Part shown: piece after piece, positions 44,237 through 52,377 of the stretch | Layout: every line of letters starts with the position of its first letter | Position numbering within the stretch: position 1 is the stretch's first letter | Origin: Corynebacterium testudinoris | Lineage (GTDB): Bacteria > Actinomycetota > Actinomycetes > Mycobacteriales > Mycobacteriaceae | Reading direction: 5' to 3' | Assembly (NCBI RefSeq): GCF_001021045.1 | Contig: NZ_CP011545.1 | Coordinates: forward strand, 558,001-622,000 | Length of the DNA: 64,000 bases | Position numbers and translations under genes: made by a program | Notes under the pieces: generated by a model | What the model was told of the DNA's origin: nothing | The model's input: only the letters and a program-made list of their open reading frames with translations | Database searches by the model: none

Positions 44237-45366
44237 GAGGTGAAGTTCTCCTTCTCGGATAAAGCAGTCTGCGGAGACGGTGTCGAGGATACAGGTAGGG
44301 TCGGATCCTGGGGGAAGAGTTTCGGTCCCAGCCACAGCATGGTGTAGACCAGGCCGACAAGCACCGGGATCTCGATCAACGGGCCGATCGTGCCGGCTAG
44401 CGCCTGTGCGGAGGTCGCCCCGAAAGTGCCGATGGCCACGGCGATGGCCAGCTCGAAGTTATTGCCCGCGGCCGTAAACGACACCGACGCCGACTGAGCG
44501 TAATTCATGCCCGACGCCTTCGCGGCAATCAGTGCGATGGCGAACATGCCGACGAAGTAGATCAACAGCGGTACCGCAAGACGCACCACGGTCCAGGGCT
44601 GGGAGGTGATCTGCTCTCCCTGCAGAGAAAACAGCAGGACGATGGTATACAGCAGGCCGATTAAGGACAACGGGGAGATGGCGGGCAGGAATTTGTTCTC
44701 GTACCAACCACGCCCCTTGACCTTCTCGCCGATGATCCGGGACAGCACACCGGCCAGCAACGGGATGCCGAGGAAGACGAGCACCGAGGTGACAATCGAC
44801 CAGAAGGAGAACTCCGCCGAGGTGGTCTCCAGACCCAGCCAGGAGGGCAGGACCTGCAGGTAGAACCAGCCCAGCACACCGAACATGATGACCTGGAAGA
44901 CGGAGTTGACCGCCACCAGCACGGCGGTGGCCTCCCGGTCACCGCAGGACATGTCCGACCAGACGAGCACCATGGCGATGCAGCGGGCCAGGCCGACGAT
45001 GATCAGGCCGGTGCGCAGTTCCGGTTCGTCCGGCAGGAAGGTCCAGGCCAGGGCGAACATCAGTGCCGGGCCCACGATCCAGTTGAGAATGAGTGAAACA
45101 CTCATCAGGCGTTTGTCAGCGGCGATTTCTTTGGTCTTGTCGTAGCGGACCTTGGCCAGCGGTGGGTACATCATCACCAGCAGGCCCAGGGCGATCGGCA
45201 GGGAGATCCCACCGACCTCCATGGAACCGAGGAAGGGGGCCAGTCCGGGGATGCCGCGGCCCAGAAGGAGGCCGAGCGCCATGGCGAGGATGATCCAGAT
45301 CGGAATATATTTGTCGAGGAAGGAAATATGGGCGGGTTGAGCCCGGGTCTGGGTGGGTGCGGTCAT
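44233..45366 (-). CDS. acr3: Arsenite efflux permease Acr3
   Basis: A 377-residue ten-helix permease. The segment [13 protein letters not shown] places Cys129, and [10 protein letters not shown] places Glu305, the two residues reported as essential in C. glutamicum Acr3. It exports arsenite using the proton gradient. It is the first gene of the acr3-arsC-arsC operon and is divergent from arsR across an 82-bp gap with a palindrome. The ATG at 45366 has no strong ribosome site but lies near AGAGGTGACGC. Confidence 0.95.
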   Translation of the reverse strand: MTAPTQTRAQPAHISFLDKYIPIWIILAMALGLLLGRGIPGLAPFLGSMEVGGISLPIALGLLVMMYPPLAKVRYDKTKEIAADKRLMSVSLILNWIVGPALMFALAWTFLPDEPELRTGLIIVGLARCIAMVLVWSDMSCGDREATAVLVAVNSVFQVIMFGVLGWFYLQVLPSWLGLETTSAEFSFWSIVTSVLVFLGIPLLAGVLSRIIGEKVKGRGWYENKFLPAISPLSLIGLLYTIVLLFSLQGEQITSQPWTVVRLAVPLLIYFVGMFAIALIAAKASGMNYAQSASVSFTAAGNNFELAIAVAIGTFGATSAQALAGTIGPLIEIPVLVGLVYTMLWLGPKLFPQDPTLPVSSTPSPQTALSEKENFTS

Positions 45367-45382
45367 GCGTCACCTCTCGGTA

Positions 45383-45402
45383 GTATTGATGTTTATCAAT
45401 AC
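45383..45402. promoter_or_regulatory. ArsR operator between acr3 and arsR
   Basis: GTATTGAT-GTTT-ATCAATAC (45383-45402) is a perfect 8-bp-arm palindrome. A weaker copy (TATATCGATGCTCGTCAATATA, about 45416-45437) overlaps the arsR -10 region TATAGT (45435-45440). Confidence 0.75.
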
Positions 45403-45448
45403 TCAAACTACTTCCTATATCGATGCTCGTCAATATATAGTGGTGGGT

Positions 45449-45796
45449 ATGATGACCGCACAGATTCTTCCCCTGACCGACCTGTCCGAGTGTTGCACGC
45501 TCGGCGCCGGCCCGCTTAATGATGATGAGGCCACCCGCTACGCCGCGCTGTTTAAGGTGCTGGCTGAGCCGGTGCGTCTGCGGATTCTGTCCCAGTTGGC
45601 CGCCGGTGGGTGTGGCCCGGTCAGTGTTAACGAGCTCACGGAACTGATGGGGTTGAGTCAGCCGACGATTTCGCATCACCTGAAGAAGATGACCGAAGCG
45701 GGCCTGCTGGAGCGCACGCGTGAGGGACGCACGGTATTGCACCAGGTGCGTCCGGCGCTGTTCGCCGAGCTGCGCACCGTCTTGCAGATCGGCTGA
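45449..45796 (+). CDS. arsR: Arsenic-sensing repressor ArsR (ArsR1 type)
   Basis: A 115-residue winged-helix repressor. From the ATG at 45449 the arsenite ligands fall at Cys15, Cys16 (SECCTLGAGPL) and Cys55 (AAGGCGPVS), exactly the trivalent site described for C. glutamicum ArsR1. The DNA helix reads SQPTISHHLKKM. The earlier in-frame ATG at 45353 is rejected because it covers the operator. It represses the divergent acr3 operon and its own mRNA, which may continue into arsO 8 bp later. Confidence 0.94.
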   Translation: MMTAQILPLTDLSECCTLGAGPLNDDEATRYAALFKVLAEPVRLRILSQLAAGGCGPVSVNELTELMGLSQPTISHHLKKMTEAGLLERTREGRTVLHQVRPALFAELRTVLQIG

Positions 45797-45804
45797 TCGC
45801 ACCC

Positions 45805-46809
45805 ATGGCAGGGCACAGCGACGACAGCTACGAAGCGATCATTATCGGCGGTGGCCAGTCGGGACTGGCCACCGCCTACTACCTGCTGCGGGCAGGCGTG
45901 AAGACCCTGGTCCTGGATGACCAGCCTGCCCCCGGCGGGGGTTGGCGGCATGTGTGGCCGTCGATGACGTTGTTTTCTACCGCGGAGTTTTCCAACCTGC
46001 CGGGTTGGCCCATGCCCGACTATGACGGGTTTCCCCCGGCTTCCCATGTGGTGGACTATCTCAGTGCCTATGAGCAGCGCTACCGCATCCCGGTGGAACG
46101 CCCCGTCCATGTGGACCGGATCGACTTCGACGATGATTGCTACCGCATCCGGGCTGGAGCGCAGTCCTGGACGGCGGACAATATTGTCGCGGCCACCGGC
46201 ACCTGGTCCGCCCCCTTCGCCCCGTCGTATCCTGGAACGTTCGCCGGCACTCACTGGCACTCGGCGAATTACCCCGGGATCGCACCCTTCCAGGGTAAGC
46301 GTGTCGCAGTGGTCGGTGGGGCGAACTCCGGCGCCCAGATCGCCGCGGACTTAAGCCGCGTGGCCGAGGTGACCTGGTACACCCGCGAGCAACCACGCTG
46401 GATGCCTGATGAGGTCGATGGCCGGGTGCTGTTTCGCCGCAACCGGCAGCGCGCCCTGGCCATTGGGCGCGGGGAACCGGATCCCGGGGCAGACTCGGAG
46501 CTCGGCGATATTGTCGTCCTGCCCGAGGTCCGTGCCGCCAGGGATTCCGGGCGCCTAAAGGCCACCCCGATGTTTAGCTCACTGGATGAGGTCGAGGCTG
46601 ATCACCTGATCTGGTGCACCGGGTTTCGCCCGGCGATTGGGCCGGTGCGCCGGCTGCTGGAAAACGGGAAACCACAATACCCGGGTCTGCATGTGGTCGG
46701 TTACGGCGACTGGACGGGCCCGGGGGCGGCGACGATCACCGGTGTCGGCCCCTACGCCAAAAAGGCCGCCCGCGACATTGCCGACTCTGTCGGCAAGACC
46801 GTGAAATGA
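45805..46809 (+). CDS. arsO: ArsO-type NAD(P)H-dependent flavin monooxygenase
   Basis: A 334-residue FAD/NAD(P) protein with IIGGGQSGLATAYYLL at the N-terminus, a second dinucleotide motif VVGGANSGAQIAA near residue 170 and the ATG-like TGFRPAIGPV near the end. It matches ArsO proteins of actinobacterial and firmicute ars operons, whose exact reaction is unclear; oxidation of arsenicals is proposed. It starts 8 bp after arsR and runs in the same direction. It ends 38 bp before the convergent second arsR. Confidence 0.86.
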   Translation: MAGHSDDSYEAIIIGGGQSGLATAYYLLRAGVKTLVLDDQPAPGGGWRHVWPSMTLFSTAEFSNLPGWPMPDYDGFPPASHVVDYLSAYEQRYRIPVERPVHVDRIDFDDDCYRIRAGAQSWTADNIVAATGTWSAPFAPSYPGTFAGTHWHSANYPGIAPFQGKRVAVVGGANSGAQIAADLSRVAEVTWYTREQPRWMPDEVDGRVLFRRNRQRALAIGRGEPDPGADSELGDIVVLPEVRAARDSGRLKATPMFSSLDEVEADHLIWCTGFRPAIGPVRRLLENGKPQYPGLHVVGYGDWTGPGAATITGVGPYAKKAARDIADSVGKTVK

Positions 46810-46847
46810 CCCGCCCCACCAGCCACAGGGGCGAGGTGACAAGGCTC

Positions 46848-47210
46848 TTAGCCCAGGTCGAGCACGGAGCGCAGCTCCTGAAACGCTGCCGGGATAACCG
46901 TGTAGTACGCCCACTTGCCCCGCTGCTCCCGGGCCAGCAGGCCGGCGTCAACCAGCTTGGTCGTGTGATGACTCACGGTGGACTGATTAACCCCCAGTGG
47001 GCCGGTCAGATCGCAGGCACACACAGACTCACACCCCTGGGAGGCGATATGCGACAGCAGGCGCAGGCGGGTGGGATCGGCCAGTGCCTTGAGCATCACC
47101 GCCAAGCGCTGCGCGCGGGAGGTATCGAGGGGCCCGCACGACAGGGAACAACACTCCCGACCATCACCGTGGTCGGGGCAGACGACCAGTTCTTCTAGCG
47201 CAGCACTCAT
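46848..47210 (-). CDS. arsR: Second ArsR family repressor, Cys-rich
   Basis: A 120-residue repressor with many cysteines: 11, 20, 21, 25 at the N-terminus and 60, 64, 66 at the helix CESVCACDL, resembling the ELCVCDL arsenite site of E. coli-type ArsR. The DNA helix is NQSTVSHHTTKLVDAG. ATG at 47210 is used; an upstream in-frame start at 47225 overlaps the operator. It is divergent from a flavoprotein gene and probably represses it. Confidence 0.88.
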   Translation of the reverse strand: MSAALEELVVCPDHGDGRECCSLSCGPLDTSRAQRLAVMLKALADPTRLRLLSHIASQGCESVCACDLTGPLGVNQSTVSHHTTKLVDAGLLAREQRGKWAYYTVIPAAFQELRSVLDLG

Positions 47211-47224
47211 GCCCCCATCATACA

Positions 47225-47238
47225 TTGACGACTGTCAA
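47225..47238. promoter_or_regulatory. Operator for the second ArsR
   Basis: TTGAC-GACT-GTCAA (47225-47238) is a perfect palindrome 15 bp before the second arsR start, in the gap with the divergent flavoprotein gene. Confidence 0.65.
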
Positions 47239-47323
47239 AGTGAAGCCTACGGTAGACATTGGCAACCATCGATATGACGAGGCCACCACCTCACTACTGA
47301 TCCGCATAGGAGATATCACCGCA

Positions 47324-48718
47324 ATGGCAACACCTCTGGATACGACATCTGCCCCTGATCCGGTCGTGGTGATCGGCGCCGGCCCGGTCGGCCTGGCCGC
47401 CGCCGCCCACCTACACGAACGTGGCCTACCCTTCCGGGTGGTCGAGCAGGGCCCGCAGGCCGGGGCGGCGATTGCCCAGTGGGGGCACACCCGGTTGTTC
47501 TCGCCCTGGGAGTACAACATCGACACCGCCGCCCGTCGCCTGTTGGAGCGCCACGACTGGAGCGCGCCACAGGATGAGGTCCTGCCCACCGGCCACGAGC
47601 TGTCCGCCGAGTATCTCGCACCCCTGGCGGCAACTCCGGAGATCGCCCCGGCGATCAGCTACGACACCCGGGTGGTGGCCATCTCCCGACTGGGCATGGA
47701 CAAGACCCGCACCGCGAACCGGGCAACCACCCCGTTCATCGCCCGCGTCGAGCACGACGGTGGCACGGTCGAGGATATTCAGGCCGCGGCAGTCATCGAC
47801 TCCTCTGGCACCTGGTCGACCCCCAACCCGCTGGGCCAGGCCGGCCTGATAGCCCCAGGGGAGTATAAGTCCCGCGAGCAGGGCCTGATCACCCAGACCC
47901 TGCCCGACGTGCTGGGCCGAGACCGCGAACGCTTCGCCGGCAAGCACATCCTGGTCGTGGGTGCCGGGCACTCCGCGGCCAATACCCTGCTGGAGTTAGG
48001 TGAGCTCGCTGAGCAGAACCCGGACACCCGGATCAGTTGGGCGGTGCGCTCGGCGGATGTCACCCACGTCTACGGCGGTGAGGCCAACGACGAGCTGGCC
48101 GCCCGCGGGGCACTGGGCTCGCGCCTGCGCCAGCTGGTGGACGCAGGACGTATCACCGTCCACACCTCCCTGACGATCACCGCCTTCGACACTCAAGGCG
48201 ACCGGCTGCAGGTCCATGGCACCACCCCGGAGGGGGAGAAAATCATTGAGGTCGACACGCTGGTACCGGCCACGGGTTTCCGCCCGGACCTGAGCATCCT
48301 CTCGGAGCTGCGGCTGGCCTTGGACCCGGCCGTGGAGGCCCCGGCCCAGCTGGGGCCGCTGATTGACTCCGAGTTCCACAGCTGCGGCTCGGTGGAACCC
48401 CACGGTGAGAAGGTACTGGCCCACCCGGAGGACAATTTCTATATCGCCGGAATGAAAAGCTATGGCCGCGCCCCGACTTTCCTTATGGCCACCGGCTATG
48501 AGCAGGTCCGCTCGATTGTTGCGGCCCTGGCCGGGGACCAGGAATCTGCTGACGCGGTGCACCTGGATCTACCCGAAACCGGGGTATGTACCACGGATCT
48601 GGGTGGGAGCTGCGACGTGCCGGCACCTGCTGGGGTGGTCTCGGAGGAGTCGTCCTCGCAGGGGTGTTGTACGCCGGCACCGCAGCTGCTCACGATCGGA
48701 CTGCCGGGTACTCACTGA
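47324..48718 (+). CDS. FAD/NAD(P)-dependent oxidoreductase with Cys-rich C-terminal tail
   Basis: A 464-residue flavoprotein. FAD-binding GAGPVGLAAAAHL lies at the N-terminus and NAD(P)-binding GAGHSAANTLLELG near residue 210, with LVPATGFRPD in the C-terminal half. The last 45 residues carry Cys422, Cys430 and the pair Cys448-Cys449, absent from ordinary members, and may bind arsenicals or serve as a redox shuttle (inference). The ATG at 47324 has AGGAGA about 10 nt upstream. Its divergent neighbour is a Cys-rich ArsR. Similar proteins occur in ars operons under no agreed name. Confidence 0.8.
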   Translation: MATPLDTTSAPDPVVVIGAGPVGLAAAAHLHERGLPFRVVEQGPQAGAAIAQWGHTRLFSPWEYNIDTAARRLLERHDWSAPQDEVLPTGHELSAEYLAPLAATPEIAPAISYDTRVVAISRLGMDKTRTANRATTPFIARVEHDGGTVEDIQAAAVIDSSGTWSTPNPLGQAGLIAPGEYKSREQGLITQTLPDVLGRDRERFAGKHILVVGAGHSAANTLLELGELAEQNPDTRISWAVRSADVTHVYGGEANDELAARGALGSRLRQLVDAGRITVHTSLTITAFDTQGDRLQVHGTTPEGEKIIEVDTLVPATGFRPDLSILSELRLALDPAVEAPAQLGPLIDSEFHSCGSVEPHGEKVLAHPEDNFYIAGMKSYGRAPTFLMATGYEQVRSIVAALAGDQESADAVHLDLPETGVCTTDLGGSCDVPAPAGVVSEESSSQGCCTPAPQLLTIGLPGTH

Positions 48719-48737
48719 ACCGAACGCTGATAGAGGG

Positions 48738-48782
48738 CAGGTGCACCACTCCGGAAAAGGGTGCTGCACCTGACCTTTTTCG
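48738..48782 (+). terminator. Terminator after the flavoprotein gene
   Basis: CAGGTGCA (48738-48745) pairs with TGCACCTG (48765-48772), followed by ACCTTTTTCG. It ends the arsenic section at the right edge of the island. The remaining gap to tusK (48783-48886) holds only AT-rich DNA and a short GC hairpin. Confidence 0.75.
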
Positions 48783-48886
48783 TACACCTTTCTAGATCGT
48801 CAGGTGTCTCCAATCTAGTGATCTAGCTTATATTTCCGCCGGAAGTTGGGCTATTTCACTTCTTCCCACCCCTGGCCGGGGGTGAG

Positions 48887-49891
48887 CTACAGGCGCTCAC
48901 CGGTCGAGGGGTGGAAGCGATGCGAGTCGGCGGGGGAGAAGCCGAAACGAACCCGCGCGCCGCGCTCTGGGGAGGCCACCTCGTTGAGGCGGGCGACGAG
49001 GCGGACCCCGTCGCTGGTGGCATAGACATAGGACTCCGAGCCGAGTTCCTCCACGAGGTCGACCGTTGCCTGCTTCTCCACCCAGCCGGCGGGCAGCTCG
49101 CGATCCTCGAGCACCATCATGGATTCCGGGCGGACGCCGAGCGTCACGCCGTCAAAGGGGAAGAGATTCATGGCGGGGGAGCCGATGAAGCCGGCGACGA
49201 AGTCGTTGACCGGGGCGTCGTAAAGCTCCCTCGGCGGCGCAACCTGCTGGAGGATGCCGTCCTTGAGGACGGCGACGCGATCTCCCATCGTCATAGCCTC
49301 CACCTGATCGTGCGTGACGTAGACAGTCGTGGTGCCCAGGCGGCGCTGGAGGGCGGCAAGCTCGGCGCGAGTCTGGACGCGGAGCTTGGCGTCCAAGTTA
49401 GACAGAGGCTCATCCATGAGGAAGACCTTGGGATCACGCACGATCGCGCGACCCATGGCCACGCGCTGCCGCTGGCCGCCAGACAGGTCCTTCGGCTTGC
49501 GGTCGAGGAACTCAGTGAGGCCGAGCATGTCCGCGGCGCGTTCCACCCGCTCAGCGATCTCCGCGGCAGGCAGCTTGGCCAACTTGAGGGCGAAACCCAT
49601 GTTCTTGGCCACGCTCAGGTGCGGATAGAGGGCGTAATTCTGAAACACCATGGCGATGTCGCGGTCCCCGGGCTCGGTGCCGGTGACATCGCGGCCATCA
49701 ATAAGCAAGTGCCCCGAGTCGACCTCTTCGAGTCCCGCTAACGCCCGGAGGGTGGTGGATTTACCGCAGCCGGATGGGCCGACGAGAACGAGGAACTCGC
49801 CGTCGGCGATCTCCAGATCGAGATCGTGGACCGTGGGGCGCTCGGCGCCCGGGTAACGGATGGAGACCGCATCAAACTTGACCGTTGCCAT
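48887..49891 (-). CDS. tusK: Trehalose importer ATPase TusK (MsiK/SugC-like)
   Basis: A 334-residue ABC ATPase with Walker A GPSGCGKST, Q-loop FQNYALYPH, signature LSGGQRQR, Walker B VFLMDEP and the switch VTHDQ. A C-terminal MalK-type domain (GVRPESMMV) follows. It powers the TusEFG importer. The ATG at 49891 is chosen over the GTG at 49900 by likeness to C. glutamicum TusK. It lies 15.5 kb from tusE because of the metal island, so it must have its own promoter here. Confidence 0.93.
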   Translation of the reverse strand: MATVKFDAVSIRYPGAERPTVHDLDLEIADGEFLVLVGPSGCGKSTTLRALAGLEEVDSGHLLIDGRDVTGTEPGDRDIAMVFQNYALYPHLSVAKNMGFALKLAKLPAAEIAERVERAADMLGLTEFLDRKPKDLSGGQRQRVAMGRAIVRDPKVFLMDEPLSNLDAKLRVQTRAELAALQRRLGTTTVYVTHDQVEAMTMGDRVAVLKDGILQQVAPPRELYDAPVNDFVAGFIGSPAMNLFPFDGVTLGVRPESMMVLEDRELPAGWVEKQATVDLVEELGSESYVYATSDGVRLVARLNEVASPERGARVRFGFSPADSHRFHPSTGERL

Positions 49892-49901
49892 AGGCGACAC
49901 G

Positions 49902-50555
49902 CTACACGCGTTGCGTCACCTTTTCCGCCACTGCGATCTCATCCAAGCGGTCGGTGTCGGACAAGCCGCTGACCACGACCGCCGACCCCCCAGCGGAGAG
50001 CGGAATGAGGACGGATTCGGCGAAGGAGGCGTCATCGTGCCAACCCGTGGACAACACCCGAGCGGGCTCCGTGGACGTGGGCACGACATCGCGCAATGAC
50101 GGCGCCGGGCCGAAGAACTGGTCGCCATAAAAACGCACCGTCGGCCCGAAATCGATGGCATCATCCGGCAATTGCCCGCCCGATTCGACGATGCCACGGC
50201 CGAAGGGGTCATCGCTGACCAGCACAATGTCGGGCCCGGAGTAGGCGTCGAAGCGGTCGAGGGAGGTAAACACGGCGTCAATGTCGTCGCTGGATTCGGT
50301 GCCAAAGCGGTGGCGTACCCCGGCGGCCACGCTGCCCAAAACGATGGTCGCGGCCTGCCAGCTGACGGGGAGATCGATGAGGATGGTGGATTCTTCGTCG
50401 AGGTCGAGCTCTTCGAGCAGCATGTTGGCGATTTTTGAGGCCCAGTTATCAAGAGTTTGGGCAGAAAAGTCGAGGCGCGCCCCGGTCGAGTCGTTGTACA
50501 CCGTGAGGCGGGGGGCGGCTGGATCCATCGCAAGCAAGTGTTCTAGAAGGTCCAT
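49902..50555 (-). CDS. TIGR03089 family protein
   Basis: A 217-residue protein of the actinobacterial family TIGR03089, which looks like the N-terminal piece of an AMP-binding (acyl-adenylate) fold: LTVYNDSTGARLDFSAQTLDNW and GSVAAGVRH, but no ATP-binding loop. Function is unknown. In mycobacteria the homologue lies next to the cpsA/lcpA-wbbL region as it does here. It is upstream of tusK on the same strand. Confidence 0.82.
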   Translation of the reverse strand: MDLLEHLLAMDPAAPRLTVYNDSTGARLDFSAQTLDNWASKIANMLLEELDLDEESTILIDLPVSWQAATIVLGSVAAGVRHRFGTESSDDIDAVFTSLDRFDAYSGPDIVLVSDDPFGRGIVESGGQLPDDAIDFGPTVRFYGDQFFGPAPSLRDVVPTSTEPARVLSTGWHDDASFAESVLIPLSAGGSAVVVSGLSDTDRLDEIAVAEKVTQRV

Positions 50556-50609
50556 GTCCGCCCATCGTAGGCAAAAGCTAGGTCGAACTGCGAGGATTAG
50601 CGTAAGTTG

Positions 50610-50627
50610 ATTGTGCCAGGCACCAAT
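50610..50627. promoter_or_regulatory. Inverted repeat before the carotenoid operon
   Basis: ATTG-TGCC-A-GGCA-CCAAT (50610-50627) is a near-palindrome 14 bp before the first start codon, just ahead of the ribosome site AAGGAGAGG. It could be an operator for the crt operon; no CrtR gene is seen nearby. Confidence 0.4.
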
Positions 50628-50641
50628 AAGGAGAGGCTAAA

Positions 50642-51412
50642 TTGTCAGACCCCGCCGCGCGACGATCCATCAGCATCGTCATACCCTGCCTCGATGATGC
50701 CGACTTGCTGGCGCGATGCCTGAACTCCCTCGCCGCACAGCGCACCCCGGCCGAAGAAATCATCGTCGTGGACAACGGTTCCACCGATGATTCGGCCGCC
50801 GTGGCCCGCGCCGCCGGTGCCCTGGTCATCACCGAGCCCCGCCGCGGCATCACCTGGGCCACCCGGACCGGTTTCGATGCCGCCAGCGGCGACATCCTCG
50901 TGCGTATCGACGCCGACGTGCTCGCCCCCAGCGATTACCTCACCCGCCTGCACGCGGCATGGGATGCCGCAGATGCCGCGAGCGCCGCGCCGGGCCGACG
51001 CGTCGTAGGGGTCACTGGGGTGGGTCGTTTCGAGCTGCCGGGCCCGTTCACCAGGTTGGCCAGTGCCCTCTACCTTGGTGCGTATCGCGCCAGCGTGGGA
51101 TCCGCGCTCGGCCACAATCCGCTCTTTGGCACCAACTACTCGGTGCGGGCCACGTGGTGGCGTGAGGTCCGCGACGAGGTCGATTCCGCCGATACCTCAT
51201 CACACGAGGACATGCAGCTTTCCTTCGAGGTCCGCCCAGACGAAACGGTGTGGTTTCAACCCGACCTCACCGTGGACATGGACCCCCGGGCCCTGTTTGG
51301 CGTCCGTCAGCTGGCCCGCCGATTTGGCCGCGGCATGCACACGATCGTGCGCGCGTGGCGGAAGCATCCCCCGCATCGCCGTCTGGCTCAACGCGGATTG
51401 TTGGGGGCGTGA
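50642..51412 (+). CDS. Family 2 glycosyltransferase at the head of the carotenoid operon
   Basis: A 256-residue GT-A fold glycosyltransferase. ISIVIPCLDDADLLARCLNSL starts the domain, VVDNGSTDD and RIDADVLAP hold the metal-binding acidic motif, and HEDMQLSFEV is the catalytic region. The start is a rare TTG at 50642 with AAGGAGAGG correctly spaced. Its TGA overlaps the crtE ATG (TGATG), so it is coupled to carotenoid synthesis. It may attach glucose to the C50 carotenoid (a CrtX role), which is inference; a cell-envelope glycan role is the alternative. Confidence 0.82.
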   Translation: MSDPAARRSISIVIPCLDDADLLARCLNSLAAQRTPAEEIIVVDNGSTDDSAAVARAAGALVITEPRRGITWATRTGFDAASGDILVRIDADVLAPSDYLTRLHAAWDAADAASAAPGRRVVGVTGVGRFELPGPFTRLASALYLGAYRASVGSALGHNPLFGTNYSVRATWWREVRDEVDSADTSSHEDMQLSFEVRPDETVWFQPDLTVDMDPRALFGVRQLARRFGRGMHTIVRAWRKHPPHRRLAQRGLLGA

Positions 51413-52377
51413 TGGACGATCTCACGAAGGGAGTCAACGATTCTTTGGCGCTGATCAACGAGTATCTCACCGCCACCCGCGGCCGCGCGCCGGTCAACTC
51501 CCAGCTCATCGATTATGCGATCGACGGGGTCTCTACCTTCGCCTTGGGGGGTAAGCATCTGCGTGCCGCGCTCGTGCATATCTCGGCGGGCGAGTTGCCC
51601 GCCGAGCGGCAGATCATCGCCACAACCTTCGGCGCCTGCGTTGACCTGCTGCATGGGGCCTTTATTATTCACGATGACATCATCGACCGCGATGACACCC
51701 GCCGCGGGCATCCGACGGTGCACGCCGCAGTGCGTGAGGAATACGCGGACGCGCATCTGGGGACGTCGATAGGCATTGCCGCGGGCGATATCGCCCTCAA
51801 CGGTGCGCTCCAGATCCTGGTCACGTCCCCGCTTGACGACGCCCTCGTGCGTCAAGCAATGCGCATCCTCACGGATGCAGCCCAACAGACAATTCTTGGC
51901 GAAGTCCTCGACATCGCCCACACGGTGGGCCAGGCACCCGATCCGGCCCTCGTGCGGTTGAGCAATGACCTCAAGACCTCCGATTACACCTTCGGCGCAC
52001 CGCTGAAACTCGGCGCACTGGCCGCCGAACGCGACCCCGCCTCGATGGAGCCCATCGCCCGGGAGCTGGGTCGAGCCTTCCAAGCCGCCGACGACATCGC
52101 CGGCTCGGTGGGCGATAGCGCTGTCACCGGCAAACTCGCCGGGGGAGACGTCCTGCATGGCCGCGCTACGCTCATGACCATGCGCATGGGCGGCGATGAA
52201 TTGGACACCGACCCATTGGCGCTTGGTGCCATCGTCCACGAAGTGGTGGAGGAAGGCCAGGCCCACCTACGTCTAGCTCGCACCCACATCGATGAGGCAG
52301 TGCTCAGCGATTCAATCCGCGCTGGCCTGCACGCCGTCGCCGACGATGTCGAAAGGATGTTGCGTACCTATGCCTGA
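51412..52377 (+). CDS. crtE: Geranylgeranyl diphosphate synthase CrtE
   Basis: A 321-residue trans-prenyltransferase that makes the C20 precursor for phytoene. It has GGKHLRAAL for diphosphate binding, the first Asp-rich motif HDDIIDRDD (88-92 DDIID), FGAPLKLGAL and the second Asp-rich motif AADDIAGSVGD. The start at 51412 overlaps the preceding stop. It supplies CrtB, whose ATG overlaps the end of this gene by 8 bp. Confidence 0.93.
   Translation: MDDLTKGVNDSLALINEYLTATRGRAPVNSQLIDYAIDGVSTFALGGKHLRAALVHISAGELPAERQIIATTFGACVDLLHGAFIIHDDIIDRDDTRRGHPTVHAAVREEYADAHLGTSIGIAAGDIALNGALQILVTSPLDDALVRQAMRILTDAAQQTILGEVLDIAHTVGQAPDPALVRLSNDLKTSDYTFGAPLKLGALAAERDPASMEPIARELGRAFQAADDIAGSVGDSAVTGKLAGGDVLHGRATLMTMRMGGDELDTDPLALGAIVHEVVEEGQAHLRLARTHIDEAVLSDSIRAGLHAVADDVERMLRTYA

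Larger units (their letters stand above)
33413..48886. mobile_element. Metal and metalloid resistance island between tusE and tusK
   Basis: About 15.5 kb holding cadD-cmtR, merR-permease, VKOR-DsbA, ctpG-cmtR, the arsenic genes, and two copies of resolvase sequence (one nonsense-mutated, one fragment). It sits between tusE and tusK, which are adjacent in C. glutamicum. Other pseudogenes (an MFS gene, arsC copies) lie inside. I could not find flanking direct repeats, so the boundaries are only set by the tus genes. The resolvases are of the Tn3 type, but no transposase gene is seen. Confidence 0.72.
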
